A stretch of 64,000 nt of DNA from Clostridium isatidis (GTDB taxonomy: Bacteria; Bacillota; Clostridia; Clostridiales; Clostridiaceae): positions 1,316,001 through 1,380,000 of the forward strand of contig NZ_CP016786.1 in the NCBI RefSeq assembly GCF_002285495.1, written 5' to 3'. Of this stretch, positions 8,918-17,840 are shown piece by piece; the stretch's first letter is position 1, and each line of letters starts with the position of its first letter. The notes under the pieces were generated by a model. It ran no database searches, was not told the DNA's origin, and worked only from the letters and a program-made list of their open reading frames with translations. The position numbers were made by a program, and so were the translations under genes.

Positions 8918-9679
8918 TTATTTAAATAATGCTTCTTCTAATTTTTCTAAAGCTATATCCATTCCTATAACTGCTTTTCCAGACTTCTTTTCAATAATAG
9001 CATTACCTTCTTCCATTAATGGATCCTCTAATATGAAAATCTCCCCTTTAATTGAATAAGCCTTTTTATAATATTCAATTTTATCTTCGATAGGCTTTAT
9101 ATGAAGCTTATTGCATCTAATTATAATATTTTCTTCATTTTTAGATTCATTTAGTATATCTTCTATTAATGGCATAATGCCTTCATCTTTTTTTAATTCT
9201 CTTCCAGCAATGGCTTTAGCCATTTCAAAGGCTAATTTAACTATTTCTTTTTCTTTTTCATTTATATATCTTTGATATTCAGCATTTGCTAAAGCTAATA
9301 TTCTTTCAGCATTTTCAATCTTTTCTTTCACTTTATCTTTTGTTTCTTGTTTTACTCTTTCAATGCTTTCTTTATAGCCTTTATCAAATCCATCTTCATA
9401 ACCATTTTGTTTTCCTTGAACATAGCCATTTTCATAAGCTTCTCTTTCTATTTCAACGGCATTACGTCTACTTTCCATTAAAATTGATTCAGCATCAGAC
9501 TTTGCTTTTTTTATTATATCTGCTCCTAACTTTTCATAACTTGCCTTAATATCAATTTCAATTTCTTTTGATTTATCTACTTCTTCTTCTCTTTTTTTTC
9601 TCACATAATTTGTTTCAATTTGTTTATTATTACTAGCTACAGCAACCTTATTTTTAATAAGATTATAAGATAATTGCAT
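8918..9679 (-). CDS. fliH: Flagellar assembly protein FliH
   Basis: FliH negatively regulates FliI and docks it at the C-ring. The ATG at 9677-9679 (MQLSYNLIKNK) has AGAGGTGG five bases upstream. The alternative GTG at 9686-9688 lies inside that ribosome site, so the ATG is preferred, giving 253 residues. The sequence has a charged helical N-terminal half and a GYVQGKQNGYEDGFDKGYK segment (about residues 90-105), a FliH Gly-repeat. The start overlaps the end of fliG by 17 bp. Confidence 0.9.
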   Translation of the reverse strand: MQLSYNLIKNKVAVASNNKQIETNYVRKKREEEVDKSKEIEIDIKASYEKLGADIIKKAKSDAESILMESRRNAVEIEREAYENGYVQGKQNGYEDGFDKGYKESIERVKQETKDKVKEKIENAERILALANAEYQRYINEKEKEIVKLAFEMAKAIAGRELKKDEGIMPLIEDILNESKNEENIIIRCNKLHIKPIEDKIEYYKKAYSIKGEIFILEDPLMEEGNAIIEKKSGKAVIGMDIALEKLEEALFK

Positions 9680-10679
9680 CTTCGCCACCTCTTGAAATTA
9701 TTATTTCCTGAGCATCATCCAATCTTCTAATAATTGAAACAATCTTTTGCTGAGCTTTTTCAACATCCATTAACCTAACAGGTCCTAAGAATTCCATATC
9801 TTCCTTAAGGGCAGCAGCAGCTCTCTTAGATTGATTTCTGAAAATTGCATTAGCAACTTCATCAGAACATCCTTTAAGAGCAAGGGCAAGTTCTTTACCA
9901 TCAACCTCTCTAAGAACTCTTTGAATTGATATATCGTCAAGAGTAACAATATCTTCAAATACGAACATTGAGCTCTTAATTAAATCTGCTAATTCTGGAT
10001 CTTCTCTTTCTAAACTTTCAGTAATATTCTTTTCTGTAGTTCTATCCACTTGATTTAAAATATCAACTAAAGATTCTACTCCTCCTAAAGAAGTCATTTC
10101 ACTTCTTACTACGCTGCTTAGCTTACTTTCAAGTACCTTTTCTATTTCTTTAATAACCATTGGAGATGTATTGCTCATAGTTGCAATTCTATAGGCAACT
10201 TCACTTTGCGTTTCTTCTGGTAATTCTGCTAACACCTGTGCTGCTCTATCAGGTTGAAGATAACATAAGATTAAAGCTATAGTTTGAGGATGCTCGTACA
10301 TAATTACATTTAATAATTGATGAGCATCAGCCTTTCTTGCAATTGCAAAAGGTCTATATTGTTGTGTTGCTTCAGTTATTTTTTCTAATATTTCTGAAGC
10401 TCTTTGTGTTCCTAAAGCTTTAGATAATAAAGTTCTGGCATACTCAATACCACCCTCAACTATATAATCCTGAGCCCTATTCATCTCCAAAAATTCATCT
10501 AATATTTCTGTTCTTTGTTCTGAAGTTACAGATGTTATATTAGCAATTTCATAGGTAATCTTTTGTATATCACTTTCAGGAAGCCTCTTTAAAATAGATG
10601 ATGATGCTTCAGGTCCTAATGTTATAAATAATATGGCAGCTTTTTGTATTCCAGTTAATTTATTATTATCTCTTGCCAT
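9663..10679 (-). CDS. fliG: Flagellar motor switch protein FliG
   Basis: A 338-residue rotor protein with N-terminal, middle and C-terminal armadillo-like domains. Visible family motifs are KAAILFITLGPEASS (N-terminal), EHPQTIALILCYL (the EHPQ motif, middle domain), and the charged torque helix near the C-terminus (DISIQRVLREVDGKELALALKG). FliG contacts FliF in the membrane and MotA in the stator. Coupled to fliH by overlap and 8 bp after fliF. Full length. Confidence 0.96.
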   Translation of the reverse strand: MARDNNKLTGIQKAAILFITLGPEASSSILKRLPESDIQKITYEIANITSVTSEQRTEILDEFLEMNRAQDYIVEGGIEYARTLLSKALGTQRASEILEKITEATQQYRPFAIARKADAHQLLNVIMYEHPQTIALILCYLQPDRAAQVLAELPEETQSEVAYRIATMSNTSPMVIKEIEKVLESKLSSVVRSEMTSLGGVESLVDILNQVDRTTEKNITESLEREDPELADLIKSSMFVFEDIVTLDDISIQRVLREVDGKELALALKGCSDEVANAIFRNQSKRAAAALKEDMEFLGPVRLMDVEKAQQKIVSIIRRLDDAQEIIISRGGEDAIIL

Positions 10680-10687
10680 AACATCAC

Positions 10688-12256
10688 CTACCTATCATTT
10701 TCATTTAACCAAGACTTTATAATTTCAGCTACTTGCTCTGGCTTTTCTGTAGCATATTTCTTTATTTCATTTTCTATGTGGGTTTTTGGACTAACAACAT
10801 CAAGATCTAATTTTGGTAGTTCTTGTGTTTTTACTGCTGTATCATCTATGACTACATCTAAAAGATTTTTCTTTTCTTCTTCTTCATTGCTTCTTCTGGC
10901 TTTTCTTATTCTCATTATTATAGTTATAATTATTCCAATCAGTACAACTAAACCTAGTCCACCATATATCATTAATTTTTTCATTCTTTCCTGCTCTAAT
11001 AATTCATTAATTGCATCAATATCATCTTGATTGTCTTCTTTACTTAAGGCGTCAAATTGCATTCCTGTAACAGTTATAGAATCTCCTCTTTCTTTATTAA
11101 GCCCTATTGCATTAGCTACTGCATTTTCAATAGCAGTTTGTACATTTTGATCTAAATTACCATCAACAAATACTGTCGCAGTTAATCTTTTTACTTCTCC
11201 TGGGGCACTTATAGTTTGAATTTCAGTTTTTCCAGTTTCATAATTAGTTGTAACTTCTTCTCTTGAGGATGTATTTTCACCTGAATTTCCATCTTCATCT
11301 ATAGTATTTCCCATATTATTATCTATAGGACTCTCACTAATATTTCCTTCTGTAGAATTACTATTTTCCTTTATTGTTTGTTGACTTATTATAACCTTAT
11401 TAGGATCAATAATTGTTTCAGTTTTTTGTTTTGAATCAAAATCTAAGTCAACATTAACTGAGGTTGTAACTTTATTTTTCCCAACAACAGGTTCTAATAA
11501 CTTCTTAATTGAATCTTCTAATTCTTTTTCATACTTTTTCTCTAAATCAAAATGTGCTTGAATAGTCTCAGAACTTACCTCTATTCCCTCTGAAGTTTCT
11601 AGACCTTCAGTTAATAAATTCATATTACTATCTATAACTTGTACATTTTCTTCAGGAATATTTGAAGAACTTGCTGATACTAAAGCAACAATTGACTTAA
11701 CTTGTTCTTTTGTTAAACTGTTTCCAGCTGCTAATTTTATGTAAACAGCTGCCTTACCTGGCACTTTATCTTCAACAAAAACAGAATCCTTTGCAGGGGT
11801 TATATGTACTCTAACTGTTTCTACTTGCGGAAAACTTTTTATAGTTTTTTCCAATTCTCCTTGATGAGCTCTTAATTGTTTTAAATTAAATTCTTCTTCT
11901 GTCATTCCAAAGGAACCACCGTTATCTAATAGTTCATATCCCACGCTTCCACCAGATAATTTAGGTGCTAATTCAAGCCTAAGCTTGTCTACTTCATTCC
12001 TTGGAACTAAAATACTTTGTCCCTCCACCTTCATATCTACACCTAAATCGGTTAATTGTGCCACAATATTCTGTGCATCAGTTGGATCTAGGTTAGAAAA
12101 TAACACCTTGTACTTATTGGCAGAATTGTAAAAAAACAATGAAGCTATAGCTATTAATAAAGCAATAAGGGCAACTATTACTGCAATTCTTACACCTTTA
12201 CTAAACGCTTTATATTTCTCCAATAGCTTATTGAACATTTCTTTAAGCTTATTCAT
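10688..12256 (-). CDS. fliF: Flagellar MS-ring protein FliF
   Basis: FliF forms the membrane ring on which the motor is built. The ATG at 12254-12256 (MNKLKEMFNKL) sits eight bases after AAGGAG, whereas the upstream GTG overlaps that site, so 522 residues are preferred. Transmembrane helices lie near residues 25-45 and 440-460. Between them is a large periplasmic-type region with the secretin-like YscJ/FliF module (VLFSNLDPTDAQNIVAQL) and an acidic, Asn/Ser-rich linker. The C-terminal tail that binds FliG follows the second helix. Confidence 0.95.
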   Translation of the reverse strand: MNKLKEMFNKLLEKYKAFSKGVRIAVIVALIALLIAIASLFFYNSANKYKVLFSNLDPTDAQNIVAQLTDLGVDMKVEGQSILVPRNEVDKLRLELAPKLSGGSVGYELLDNGGSFGMTEEEFNLKQLRAHQGELEKTIKSFPQVETVRVHITPAKDSVFVEDKVPGKAAVYIKLAAGNSLTKEQVKSIVALVSASSSNIPEENVQVIDSNMNLLTEGLETSEGIEVSSETIQAHFDLEKKYEKELEDSIKKLLEPVVGKNKVTTSVNVDLDFDSKQKTETIIDPNKVIISQQTIKENSNSTEGNISESPIDNNMGNTIDEDGNSGENTSSREEVTTNYETGKTEIQTISAPGEVKRLTATVFVDGNLDQNVQTAIENAVANAIGLNKERGDSITVTGMQFDALSKEDNQDDIDAINELLEQERMKKLMIYGGLGLVVLIGIIITIIMRIRKARRSNEEEEKKNLLDVVIDDTAVKTQELPKLDLDVVSPKTHIENEIKKYATEKPEQVAEIIKSWLNENDR

Positions 12257-12274
12257 CAATAGCACTCCTTACTC

Positions 12275-12580
12275 TTACAATTGCATGTTGGTTAACTCTT
12301 TTATCGCATCTACAACTTTATTTCTTACTTGTATTGCTAATTGAAGTGACATTTTAGCTTCTTCCATACTAAGAACCATTTCATGTACTTCTACATCACC
12401 ACCTGCAATAAATTCATTAGTTATGTTGTCAGCTTCTATTTGCTTTTCATTTAGTTTATCTAAATTATCTTTTAAAATACTTTCAAAGCTTTTATTATTC
12501 CCTTCATTTATTTTTTCATTTAAATTATTTATATTGTTATTAAATATTTCCTGTGAAGGAACAAACTTATTTATTATCAC
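12275..12580 (-). CDS. fliE: Flagellar hook-basal body protein FliE
   Basis: A 101-residue helical protein. The C-terminal half VHEMVLSMEEAKMSLQLAIQVRNKVVDAIKEL is the conserved FliE core that joins the MS ring to the rod. The N-terminal half is variable and Asn-rich. It sits in the standard flgB-flgC-fliE-fliF order, 13 bp after flgC and 18 bp before the preferred fliF start. Confidence 0.93.
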   Translation of the reverse strand: MIINKFVPSQEIFNNNINNLNEKINEGNNKSFESILKDNLDKLNEKQIEADNITNEFIAGGDVEVHEMVLSMEEAKMSLQLAIQVRNKVVDAIKELTNMQL

Positions 12581-12593
12581 TTAACTCCCTCCC

Positions 12594-12998
12594 CTATTTA
12601 CCAAGCTCTAAAGTTTTCATAAACATACTTTTAGTAGCATTTAATGTGTCTGCATTTGCTTCATAAGATCTAGAAGCAGCAATCATATCTGCCATTTCAT
12701 TTAATATATTTACATTAGGCATAGTTACATAACCATTTTCATCCGCATCAGGATGGGCTGGATCATATACTTGTTGGAGAGGCGAAGTATCTTCAACAAT
12801 TCCTACAGCCTTAACTCCCTTTATTCCCTTTTCTTTATCCAAGTTTTCTTGAAAAACTGCAATTTTTCTAACGTATGGTTTCCCATTTTCTCCCCTTGTA
12901 GTGGTTGCATTTGCTATATTAGATGTAATTGTATCCATCCTTAGTCTTTCTGCAGAAAGCCCACTTGCACTAACTCTCATCGTATTGAATAATCCCAT
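12594..12998 (-). CDS. flgC: Flagellar proximal rod protein FlgC
   Basis: A 134-residue rod protein. It opens [22 protein letters not shown] followed by [16 protein letters not shown], and ends with [24 protein letters not shown]; both ends are diagnostic for FlgC. It forms part of the drive shaft together with FlgB, FlgF/G-type proteins and FliE. Normal length; 5 bp downstream of flgB. Confidence 0.95.
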   Translation of the reverse strand: MGLFNTMRVSASGLSAERLRMDTITSNIANATTTRGENGKPYVRKIAVFQENLDKEKGIKGVKAVGIVEDTSPLQQVYDPAHPDADENGYVTMPNVNILNEMADMIAASRSYEANADTLNATKSMFMKTLELGK

Positions 12999-13003
12999 AA
13001 TTA

Positions 13004-13399
13004 TTAATTACCTCCTGATATTACACTTTTTGTCATTGTTAATTTTGAATTAGCTTGAGTAATTAAAGCATTATACATCATAGTATTTGCAGCTTGATTT
13101 ACTTTTTCCAAATCTAAATCAACATTATTTCCATCTTGACGCATGCTTGTACTATTATCTTGCTCTATAGAAATTAAAGATTTATCATTCTTACCACTAA
13201 TATGTTCAATATTAGTCTTCTTTAATGAAAGTTTATTTTTTTCATTTGTTAAATTTTCTTCAAATGTAACATAAGATTTTTTAAAGTTTTTTGTGTTAAT
13301 ATTTGCAATATTATTTGCTATAACCTTCCCCCTTAAAGAAGAAGCGCCTAGCCCTAATTTTAACATTTTATATGTGCTATCATTATTATTAATATTCAT
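13004..13399 (-). CDS. flgB: Flagellar rod protein FlgB
   Basis: A 131-residue proximal rod protein, first gene of the large flagellar operon. Conserved features are [31 protein letters not shown] in outline near the N-terminus and [21 protein letters not shown] toward the C-terminus. The 425-bp non-coding spacer upstream must hold the operon's promoter, and a flagellin gene lies beyond it. Confidence 0.94.
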   Translation of the reverse strand: MNINNNDSTYKMLKLGLGASSLRGKVIANNIANINTKNFKKSYVTFEENLTNEKNKLSLKKTNIEHISGKNDKSLISIEQDNSTSMRQDGNNVDLDLEKVNQAANTMMYNALITQANSKLTMTKSVISGGN

Positions 13400-13824
13400 A
13401 AATTTCTCTCCCTAAAAATTATATAGTATTATAAAATATTTTGTCGTTTTCAATTATATATTATCATGTTTCATTATACTATCTTTTGTAGAATAATTGC
13501 TATTGTTTTATAAATTATTAATTAAATTTTATCATATTTTATTATAGTTTAATAGAAATTATTTTTCTATAAAAAAATACACAGAAATAATCAACATATT
13601 TTTACAATATAATGTTAATATATGTAAATTCGTTCTTTTTAGTTGAATTTTTTACATTTTTTTGATATTTTATTGCAATATTTTCTATAATTTTTATTAA
13701 AATTAAATATTTTTTACCAAAACAACAAAAAAACGTTATGCATTTTTTTGCATAACGTAGTAACTTTTTTATCTTTTACTATTAAGTTTATACTAATTCT
13801 AAATATAATCATTATTAGCATATA
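13400..13824. other. 425-bp non-coding spacer between flgB and the third flagellin
   Basis: No protein-like ORF is visible on either strand; the stretch is extremely A+T-rich. It contains the flagellin terminator at 13733-13758. It should also hold the promoter of the flgB operon. On the minus strand there are several TATAAT-like boxes (13428-13433 and 13473-13478), and a weak TTGATT-17 bp-TATAGA pair at 13566-13594. None is strong enough to name as the promoter. I saw no riboswitch core: the G-rich conserved parts of c-di-GMP aptamers are absent. Confidence 0.6.
13733..13758 (-). terminator. Rho-independent terminator of the third flagellin gene
   Basis: A 9-bp perfect stem (13733-13741 with 13750-13758, CGTTATGC core) has an A-rich loop on the minus strand. 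It is followed on the minus strand by a run of seven T. It lies about 65 bp past the stop of the flagellin at 13825, so that gene is a separate unit from the flgB operon. Confidence 0.85.
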
Positions 13825-14655
13825 TTATTTCATATTTTCTAAAACTCTCAAGACATCTTGAGGAAAATTGTTAGATTGATGCATTAAGGCTGTAGAAGTA
13901 TCTGAAAGAATAGATGTTCGCGCAAAATCTGCCATTTCTAATGCAAGATCTGCATCACTTATTCTACTTTCTGCATGTTGTAAATTTAATGTTGTTTCTT
14001 GGATATTTTCATAACTTGTTTCCAATCTACTTTGAATAGCTCCAAACTTACTTCTAATAGAATTTACTATATTTATTGCACCATCTATGGCTTCCAAAGA
14101 TTTACCGATTCCGTTATTTATATCTAAACTTCCTCCAAAAATATTTTCAGATGTAATATTATATAAAGGTATTTCCATATTATCTCCAACATTTGCTCCT
14201 ACCATATGTTTTAATGTAGTCGGATTATTATTATCAGAACTTTTATTGCTTAATAATTTTACTCCATTAAATTCTGCATTTGAAGCCATTTGATCTATAC
14301 TATCCTTTAACTGATTTATCTCATTTTGAATTATTTGTAAATCTTCTTCACTATTAACTCCACCTGCCTGAACTGTAAGTTCTTTTATTCTTATTAAGGA
14401 CTCATTCATAGAAGATAATACTCCATCTGCAGCTTGTAACATAGATATTCCATCTTGAATATTTCTCTCAGCCATTTGTATTCCCTTAAGCTGTATCCTA
14501 AGGTTTTCCCTTACTCCCATCTTATTAGGATTATCCTTAGATGAGTTAATCTTACTTCCTGTACTTATTCTATTCATTATTTTAGATTGAACATCTAAAT
14601 TCTTTTTATATCTGTTATATATATTTAGCGAATCCATATTTTGAAGTAATCTCAT
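13825..14655 (-). CDS. Divergent minor flagellin paralogue
   Basis: This 276-residue protein keeps both terminal flagellin helices. The N-terminal region has IMNRISTGSKINSSKDNP and IQDGISMLQAADGVLSSM; the C-terminal region has AESRISDADLALEMADFARTSI. It differs strongly from the two major flagellins: it starts MRLLQNMDSLN instead of MIINHNMNAL. It also lacks the canonical DDAAGL motif (DNPNKMGV in its place) and has no cysteine. It has its own sigma-28-type promoter and terminator, which argues that it is functional. It may be a minor or junction-proximal filament subunit. It would be a separate filament gene under late control, although it sits next to the early operon. Confidence 0.9.
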   Translation of the reverse strand: MRLLQNMDSLNIYNRYKKNLDVQSKIMNRISTGSKINSSKDNPNKMGVRENLRIQLKGIQMAERNIQDGISMLQAADGVLSSMNESLIRIKELTVQAGGVNSEEDLQIIQNEINQLKDSIDQMASNAEFNGVKLLSNKSSDNNNPTTLKHMVGANVGDNMEIPLYNITSENIFGGSLDINNGIGKSLEAIDGAINIVNSIRSKFGAIQSRLETSYENIQETTLNLQHAESRISDADLALEMADFARTSILSDTSTALMHQSNNFPQDVLRVLENMK

Positions 14656-14694
14656 AATATCTATCTCCTATACTCATATTTTAATCTATTTTTA

Positions 14695-14721
14695 TTATCG
14701 GTAAATGTATTTAATTCTTAA
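14695..14721 (-). promoter_or_regulatory. Sigma-28 (SigD)-type promoter of the third flagellin
   Basis: On the minus strand: TTAA (14718-14721), a 15-bp spacer, then ACCGATAA (14695-14702). This compares with the B. subtilis SigD consensus TAAA-N15-GCCGATAT. It lies about 40 bp upstream of the flagellin ATG, which has a GGAGA ribosome site. It is the best sigma-28 match found in the window. Confidence 0.8.
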
Positions 14722-14780
14722 CATATATATTAATAATTATTAAAATAAAATATCTATTTTCTAAATAAGCACCTTTAATT

Positions 14781-16040
14781 TCAATTTTTTTTATATGTAT
14801 TCGGAAAAGCTATACACCCTATAAATATTGCAATTATTGTTGGTATTACCCATGAAAATCCTATATTGGATAGAGGAATAAAATTCAAATTTACTTCTGG
14901 AATTACAGATAATAGTCCAAAAATTAATGAAGTATATGTAGCAAGCCTAATTGCATTTATATTGTTTATTAGCTTATTTAATAAAGAAGTTACAATTAAG
15001 GTAATAGATACAGGATATAAAACATTAAGTATTGGAACAGATAAAACAATTATTTTATCGACGCCTAAGGTTGCAATAACTAAGCTTATTATAGATATTA
15101 TTATAGCATTAAATTTATAGGTTAATTTGCCCTTTGATACTTTTTCAAAGAATTCTGCTCCAGAGGTTAATAATCCTATTGATGTGGTTAAACATGCTAA
15201 GCCCATTGCTACTCCAATTAATATTGGTCCTAAATCTCCCAATATATTTCTGGATATTAATATTAAAATTTCTGTTTTTCCAACATTCTTAAGTGTTAAA
15301 TTTACAGTTTGTGCTCCAATAAATGTTAAACCTCCATAAACAAAAGCAAGTCCAATTCCTGCAATAATACTTGATTTTAATAACATTGAAGGCATCTCTT
15401 TATTATTATATCCTTTAACTTTTAAGGATTTTGTTATTATTCCTGCAAATAAAAGTGCTGCTATAGCATCCATCGTTTGATACCCTTCTAATAAAGATGA
15501 AGAAAACACATTAACAGCATTAGTAGAAACAATCTTGTCTATAGGAATAAGTAACCCTTTAATAATAATAAATCCAAGTAATATTATTAAGGTTGGAGTT
15601 AGATATTTACCAAGAGTATCTATAACAGAACTTTTTTTAAAAACAAAAAATATATTAATTAAAAAGTATATTACCATTGCTAATAAGGCCGGTACCTTTG
15701 GAAAAAATGGGTTTATTGCAAGTTCATAGGTTGTAGCAGCAGTTCTAGGTATTGCAAGCATAGGCCCTATTGCAACAAACAATAAAATAGTAAGTATTAT
15801 CGAAAAATTCTTTCCTATTTTATTTGAAATACTATCAAAAGTTCCATCTCCCATAGAACATGAAACTATTGCTAAAAGAGGAATGCCCACTCCAGTAATA
15901 ATAAAACCTATAATTCCTAATAAAAATTGGCTTCCTATTTTGTTTCCTAAATAAGCAGGAAAAATCAAATTACCTGCACCAAAAAACATCGAAAACAATG
16001 CAAATCCAATAATAGTCGCATCTTTAGTATTTTTCTTCAT
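14781..16040 (-). CDS. brnQ: Branched-chain amino acid transporter BrnQ (LIVCS family)
   Basis: A 419-residue integral membrane protein with about twelve hydrophobic segments. The N-terminal signature is GFALFSMFFGAGNLIFPAYLG, typical of the BrnQ sodium-coupled Leu/Ile/Val carrier family. It is flanked upstream by a strong terminator (16131-16173) and has a perfect TATAAT at 16076-16081, so it is probably transcribed alone. It has no obvious tie to the flagellar genes on either side. No T-box is visible in its short leader. Confidence 0.93.
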   Translation of the reverse strand: MKKNTKDATIIGFALFSMFFGAGNLIFPAYLGNKIGSQFLLGIIGFIITGVGIPLLAIVSCSMGDGTFDSISNKIGKNFSIILTILLFVAIGPMLAIPRTAATTYELAINPFFPKVPALLAMVIYFLINIFFVFKKSSVIDTLGKYLTPTLIILLGFIIIKGLLIPIDKIVSTNAVNVFSSSLLEGYQTMDAIAALLFAGIITKSLKVKGYNNKEMPSMLLKSSIIAGIGLAFVYGGLTFIGAQTVNLTLKNVGKTEILILISRNILGDLGPILIGVAMGLACLTTSIGLLTSGAEFFEKVSKGKLTYKFNAIIISIISLVIATLGVDKIIVLSVPILNVLYPVSITLIVTSLLNKLINNINAIRLATYTSLIFGLLSVIPEVNLNFIPLSNIGFSWVIPTIIAIFIGCIAFPNTYKKN

Positions 16041-16130
16041 TTCATATTTCCTTTCTTTTTTAAAATACAGATATTATTATAGAATAATTTTGTACTAAAA
16101 TATAGATAATATTTATGATTTATTATATTT

Positions 16131-16173
16131 AAAAAAGTTACTAAAAGCATGTATACTTTTAGTAACTTTTTTT
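16131..16173 (-). terminator. Terminator at the end of the glycan operon
   Basis: A 12-bp perfect stem (16136-16147 with 16156-16167, AGTTACTAAAAG) with an 8-nt loop is flanked by A and T runs on both sides, so it can work in either direction. It ends transcripts coming from the CDP-glycerol-type transferase gene that stops at 16322. It also insulates brnQ. Confidence 0.85.
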
Positions 16174-16321
16174 CATTATCTTATTAATATTAAATTTTCT
16201 ATTCTTATCACAAATATAATATTATTAATTCTTCAATATATTAATTTAATGCTCTTTGCATATGACACTTTTTCACTAAATTTATATAAAGCAAAACATA
16301 TTTAATTTCACTTTATTATAA

Positions 16322-17809
16322 CTAAACAATTCCTTTGCTTTTAGGATTTAAAACACTTCTTTTTATTTCTTGGTATACTTTTTCTCCACAAGTCCCATCA
16401 ATATTGGCATATACTTTTGATGCTATTCCCTTTCGATTAACAGCAAGAGGATCATAGCCTTTGGCAAATTTCTTTACTAATTCATACCATGGTTCATCCT
16501 GATTATAAAAATAATAAAATGCGTTAGATGGCACTAATGAATTATTTGGTAAAGTTTTATCTAAAAATATAACTTTTTTTTCTGTTAATAAATATGATCT
16601 AAGTAATGATCCATCGCTTGAAATTAATACATCCGCAGCTTTTAACGCTGGCAAGTAATCATCAGTTTCATCTAAAATTATATTATTATACATTCCCATT
16701 TCACTTTTAATATACTTTTCTGTTAAATCAATATAATATTTTGCTAAGCCTGGAGTATATTTTAAAATAGAAACTTTAGTAAGGGGATGTGGTCTCCAAA
16801 TTACTACACTATCTTTATCCATATTTGAAATATTTAAAATATTTGATAATACTGTTACTGATAAAAATGGATCAATAGCAAAAAACATACATCCAGTATT
16901 TAACAAATAAACCCTCTTCCCATCAATTTTTTCTTTCCATCCCTCAGGATAAGCAACATCTTCCTTAAGAGATTTAACCATTGCATCAATTTTGGGTGAT
17001 CCAAGAGCAATAACTTTTTCCTTCGGAACACCATCCAATATCGCAGCTTCTCTTAAAAATTCATTTGCAACAATAATTTTATCTACATTATCTATAGAAG
17101 GTAACGAATATGCTAAACGCATTTCTCCTTTTTTCGGAAGTATGAATGATGAAATATGATAAGGAATATAAACTAGCATATCTGTATATTTTTTTAAATT
17201 AGTTGTAAAATAATATTCATGAACACGTGTTAGTGTATTATAATTATCATAAATATTATGAACAAATATAATATCTGGTTGCTCAACTTCAAGATTATAA
17301 TCCTTAAAATAGGTTATTTCTACATCATTAGGAAATCTATCTCCTTCGTAAACAAGCCTATCTTTATCTCCCGAAAGTTCATAATATGGTATCGGTACAA
17401 CATGCACAACACAATTTTTATCTTTTTTAGCAGCTTCATATACACTAGAAAGACTATCCCACATAGATGCTTTATATGGGAAAAAAACTATATTCAATTC
17501 TTCTTTAACTTCTTCCTTTAATATTTCTTTTAACAATAATACTTTATCTGTTAATTCTTTGACAGATAACTCATTTATTAAAGTATAATCCTTTAAAAAT
17601 TCTTTAAAAAATACATGAATACTTTGTAATTGCATCACTGTTTTTTTAGGGTACTCATCTTCTTTATCTAATTGATGCAAAATTGCATTAACAGCAGCTT
17701 CACAATCTAAAACAGCATCTAAAGGAGATTGCAATTTATGTAAAACCTCTAACATTTCTAATACAGTATCTATTAAGTCTAAAATTCTCTTTTTTGTTTT
17801 CAAAAACAT
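16322..17809 (-). CDS. CDP-glycerol:poly(glycerophosphate) glycerophosphotransferase-family protein
   Basis: A 495-residue protein. Its C-terminal half has the features of the TagF/TagB-like CDP-glycerol transferases: VVIWRPHPLTK (about residue 330) and DDYLPALKAADVLISSDGS (about residues 385-405). The N-terminal 100 residues look helical. Such enzymes move a polyol-phosphate from a CDP-polyol to a glycan or lipid-linked acceptor. Here it is the last gene of a flagellin-linked glycan operon that also encodes a CDP-alditol-type synthase at 26946. A role in decorating a glycan, rather than making wall teichoic acid, is inferred from context. No membrane helix is evident. Confidence 0.75.
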   Translation of the reverse strand: MFLKTKKRILDLIDTVLEMLEVLHKLQSPLDAVLDCEAAVNAILHQLDKEDEYPKKTVMQLQSIHVFFKEFLKDYTLINELSVKELTDKVLLLKEILKEEVKEELNIVFFPYKASMWDSLSSVYEAAKKDKNCVVHVVPIPYYELSGDKDRLVYEGDRFPNDVEITYFKDYNLEVEQPDIIFVHNIYDNYNTLTRVHEYYFTTNLKKYTDMLVYIPYHISSFILPKKGEMRLAYSLPSIDNVDKIIVANEFLREAAILDGVPKEKVIALGSPKIDAMVKSLKEDVAYPEGWKEKIDGKRVYLLNTGCMFFAIDPFLSVTVLSNILNISNMDKDSVVIWRPHPLTKVSILKYTPGLAKYYIDLTEKYIKSEMGMYNNIILDETDDYLPALKAADVLISSDGSLLRSYLLTEKKVIFLDKTLPNNSLVPSNAFYYFYNQDEPWYELVKKFAKGYDPLAVNRKGIASKVYANIDGTCGEKVYQEIKRSVLNPKSKGIV

Positions 17810-17840
17810 AATAATCCCACTTTCAATATTAATTAATTAG

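Noticed and set aside
13400..13824. c-di-GMP riboswitch before flgB
   Set aside because: This is known in some clostridia, but the spacer has none of the G-rich conserved core of type I or II aptamers.
13825..14655. Third flagellin as a pseudogene
   Set aside because: The frame is intact, both terminal domains are conserved, and it has a good promoter, ribosome site and terminator.
16041..16130. T-box or amino-acid-responsive leader before brnQ
   Set aside because: The leader is short and lacks the T-box sequence and stem structures.
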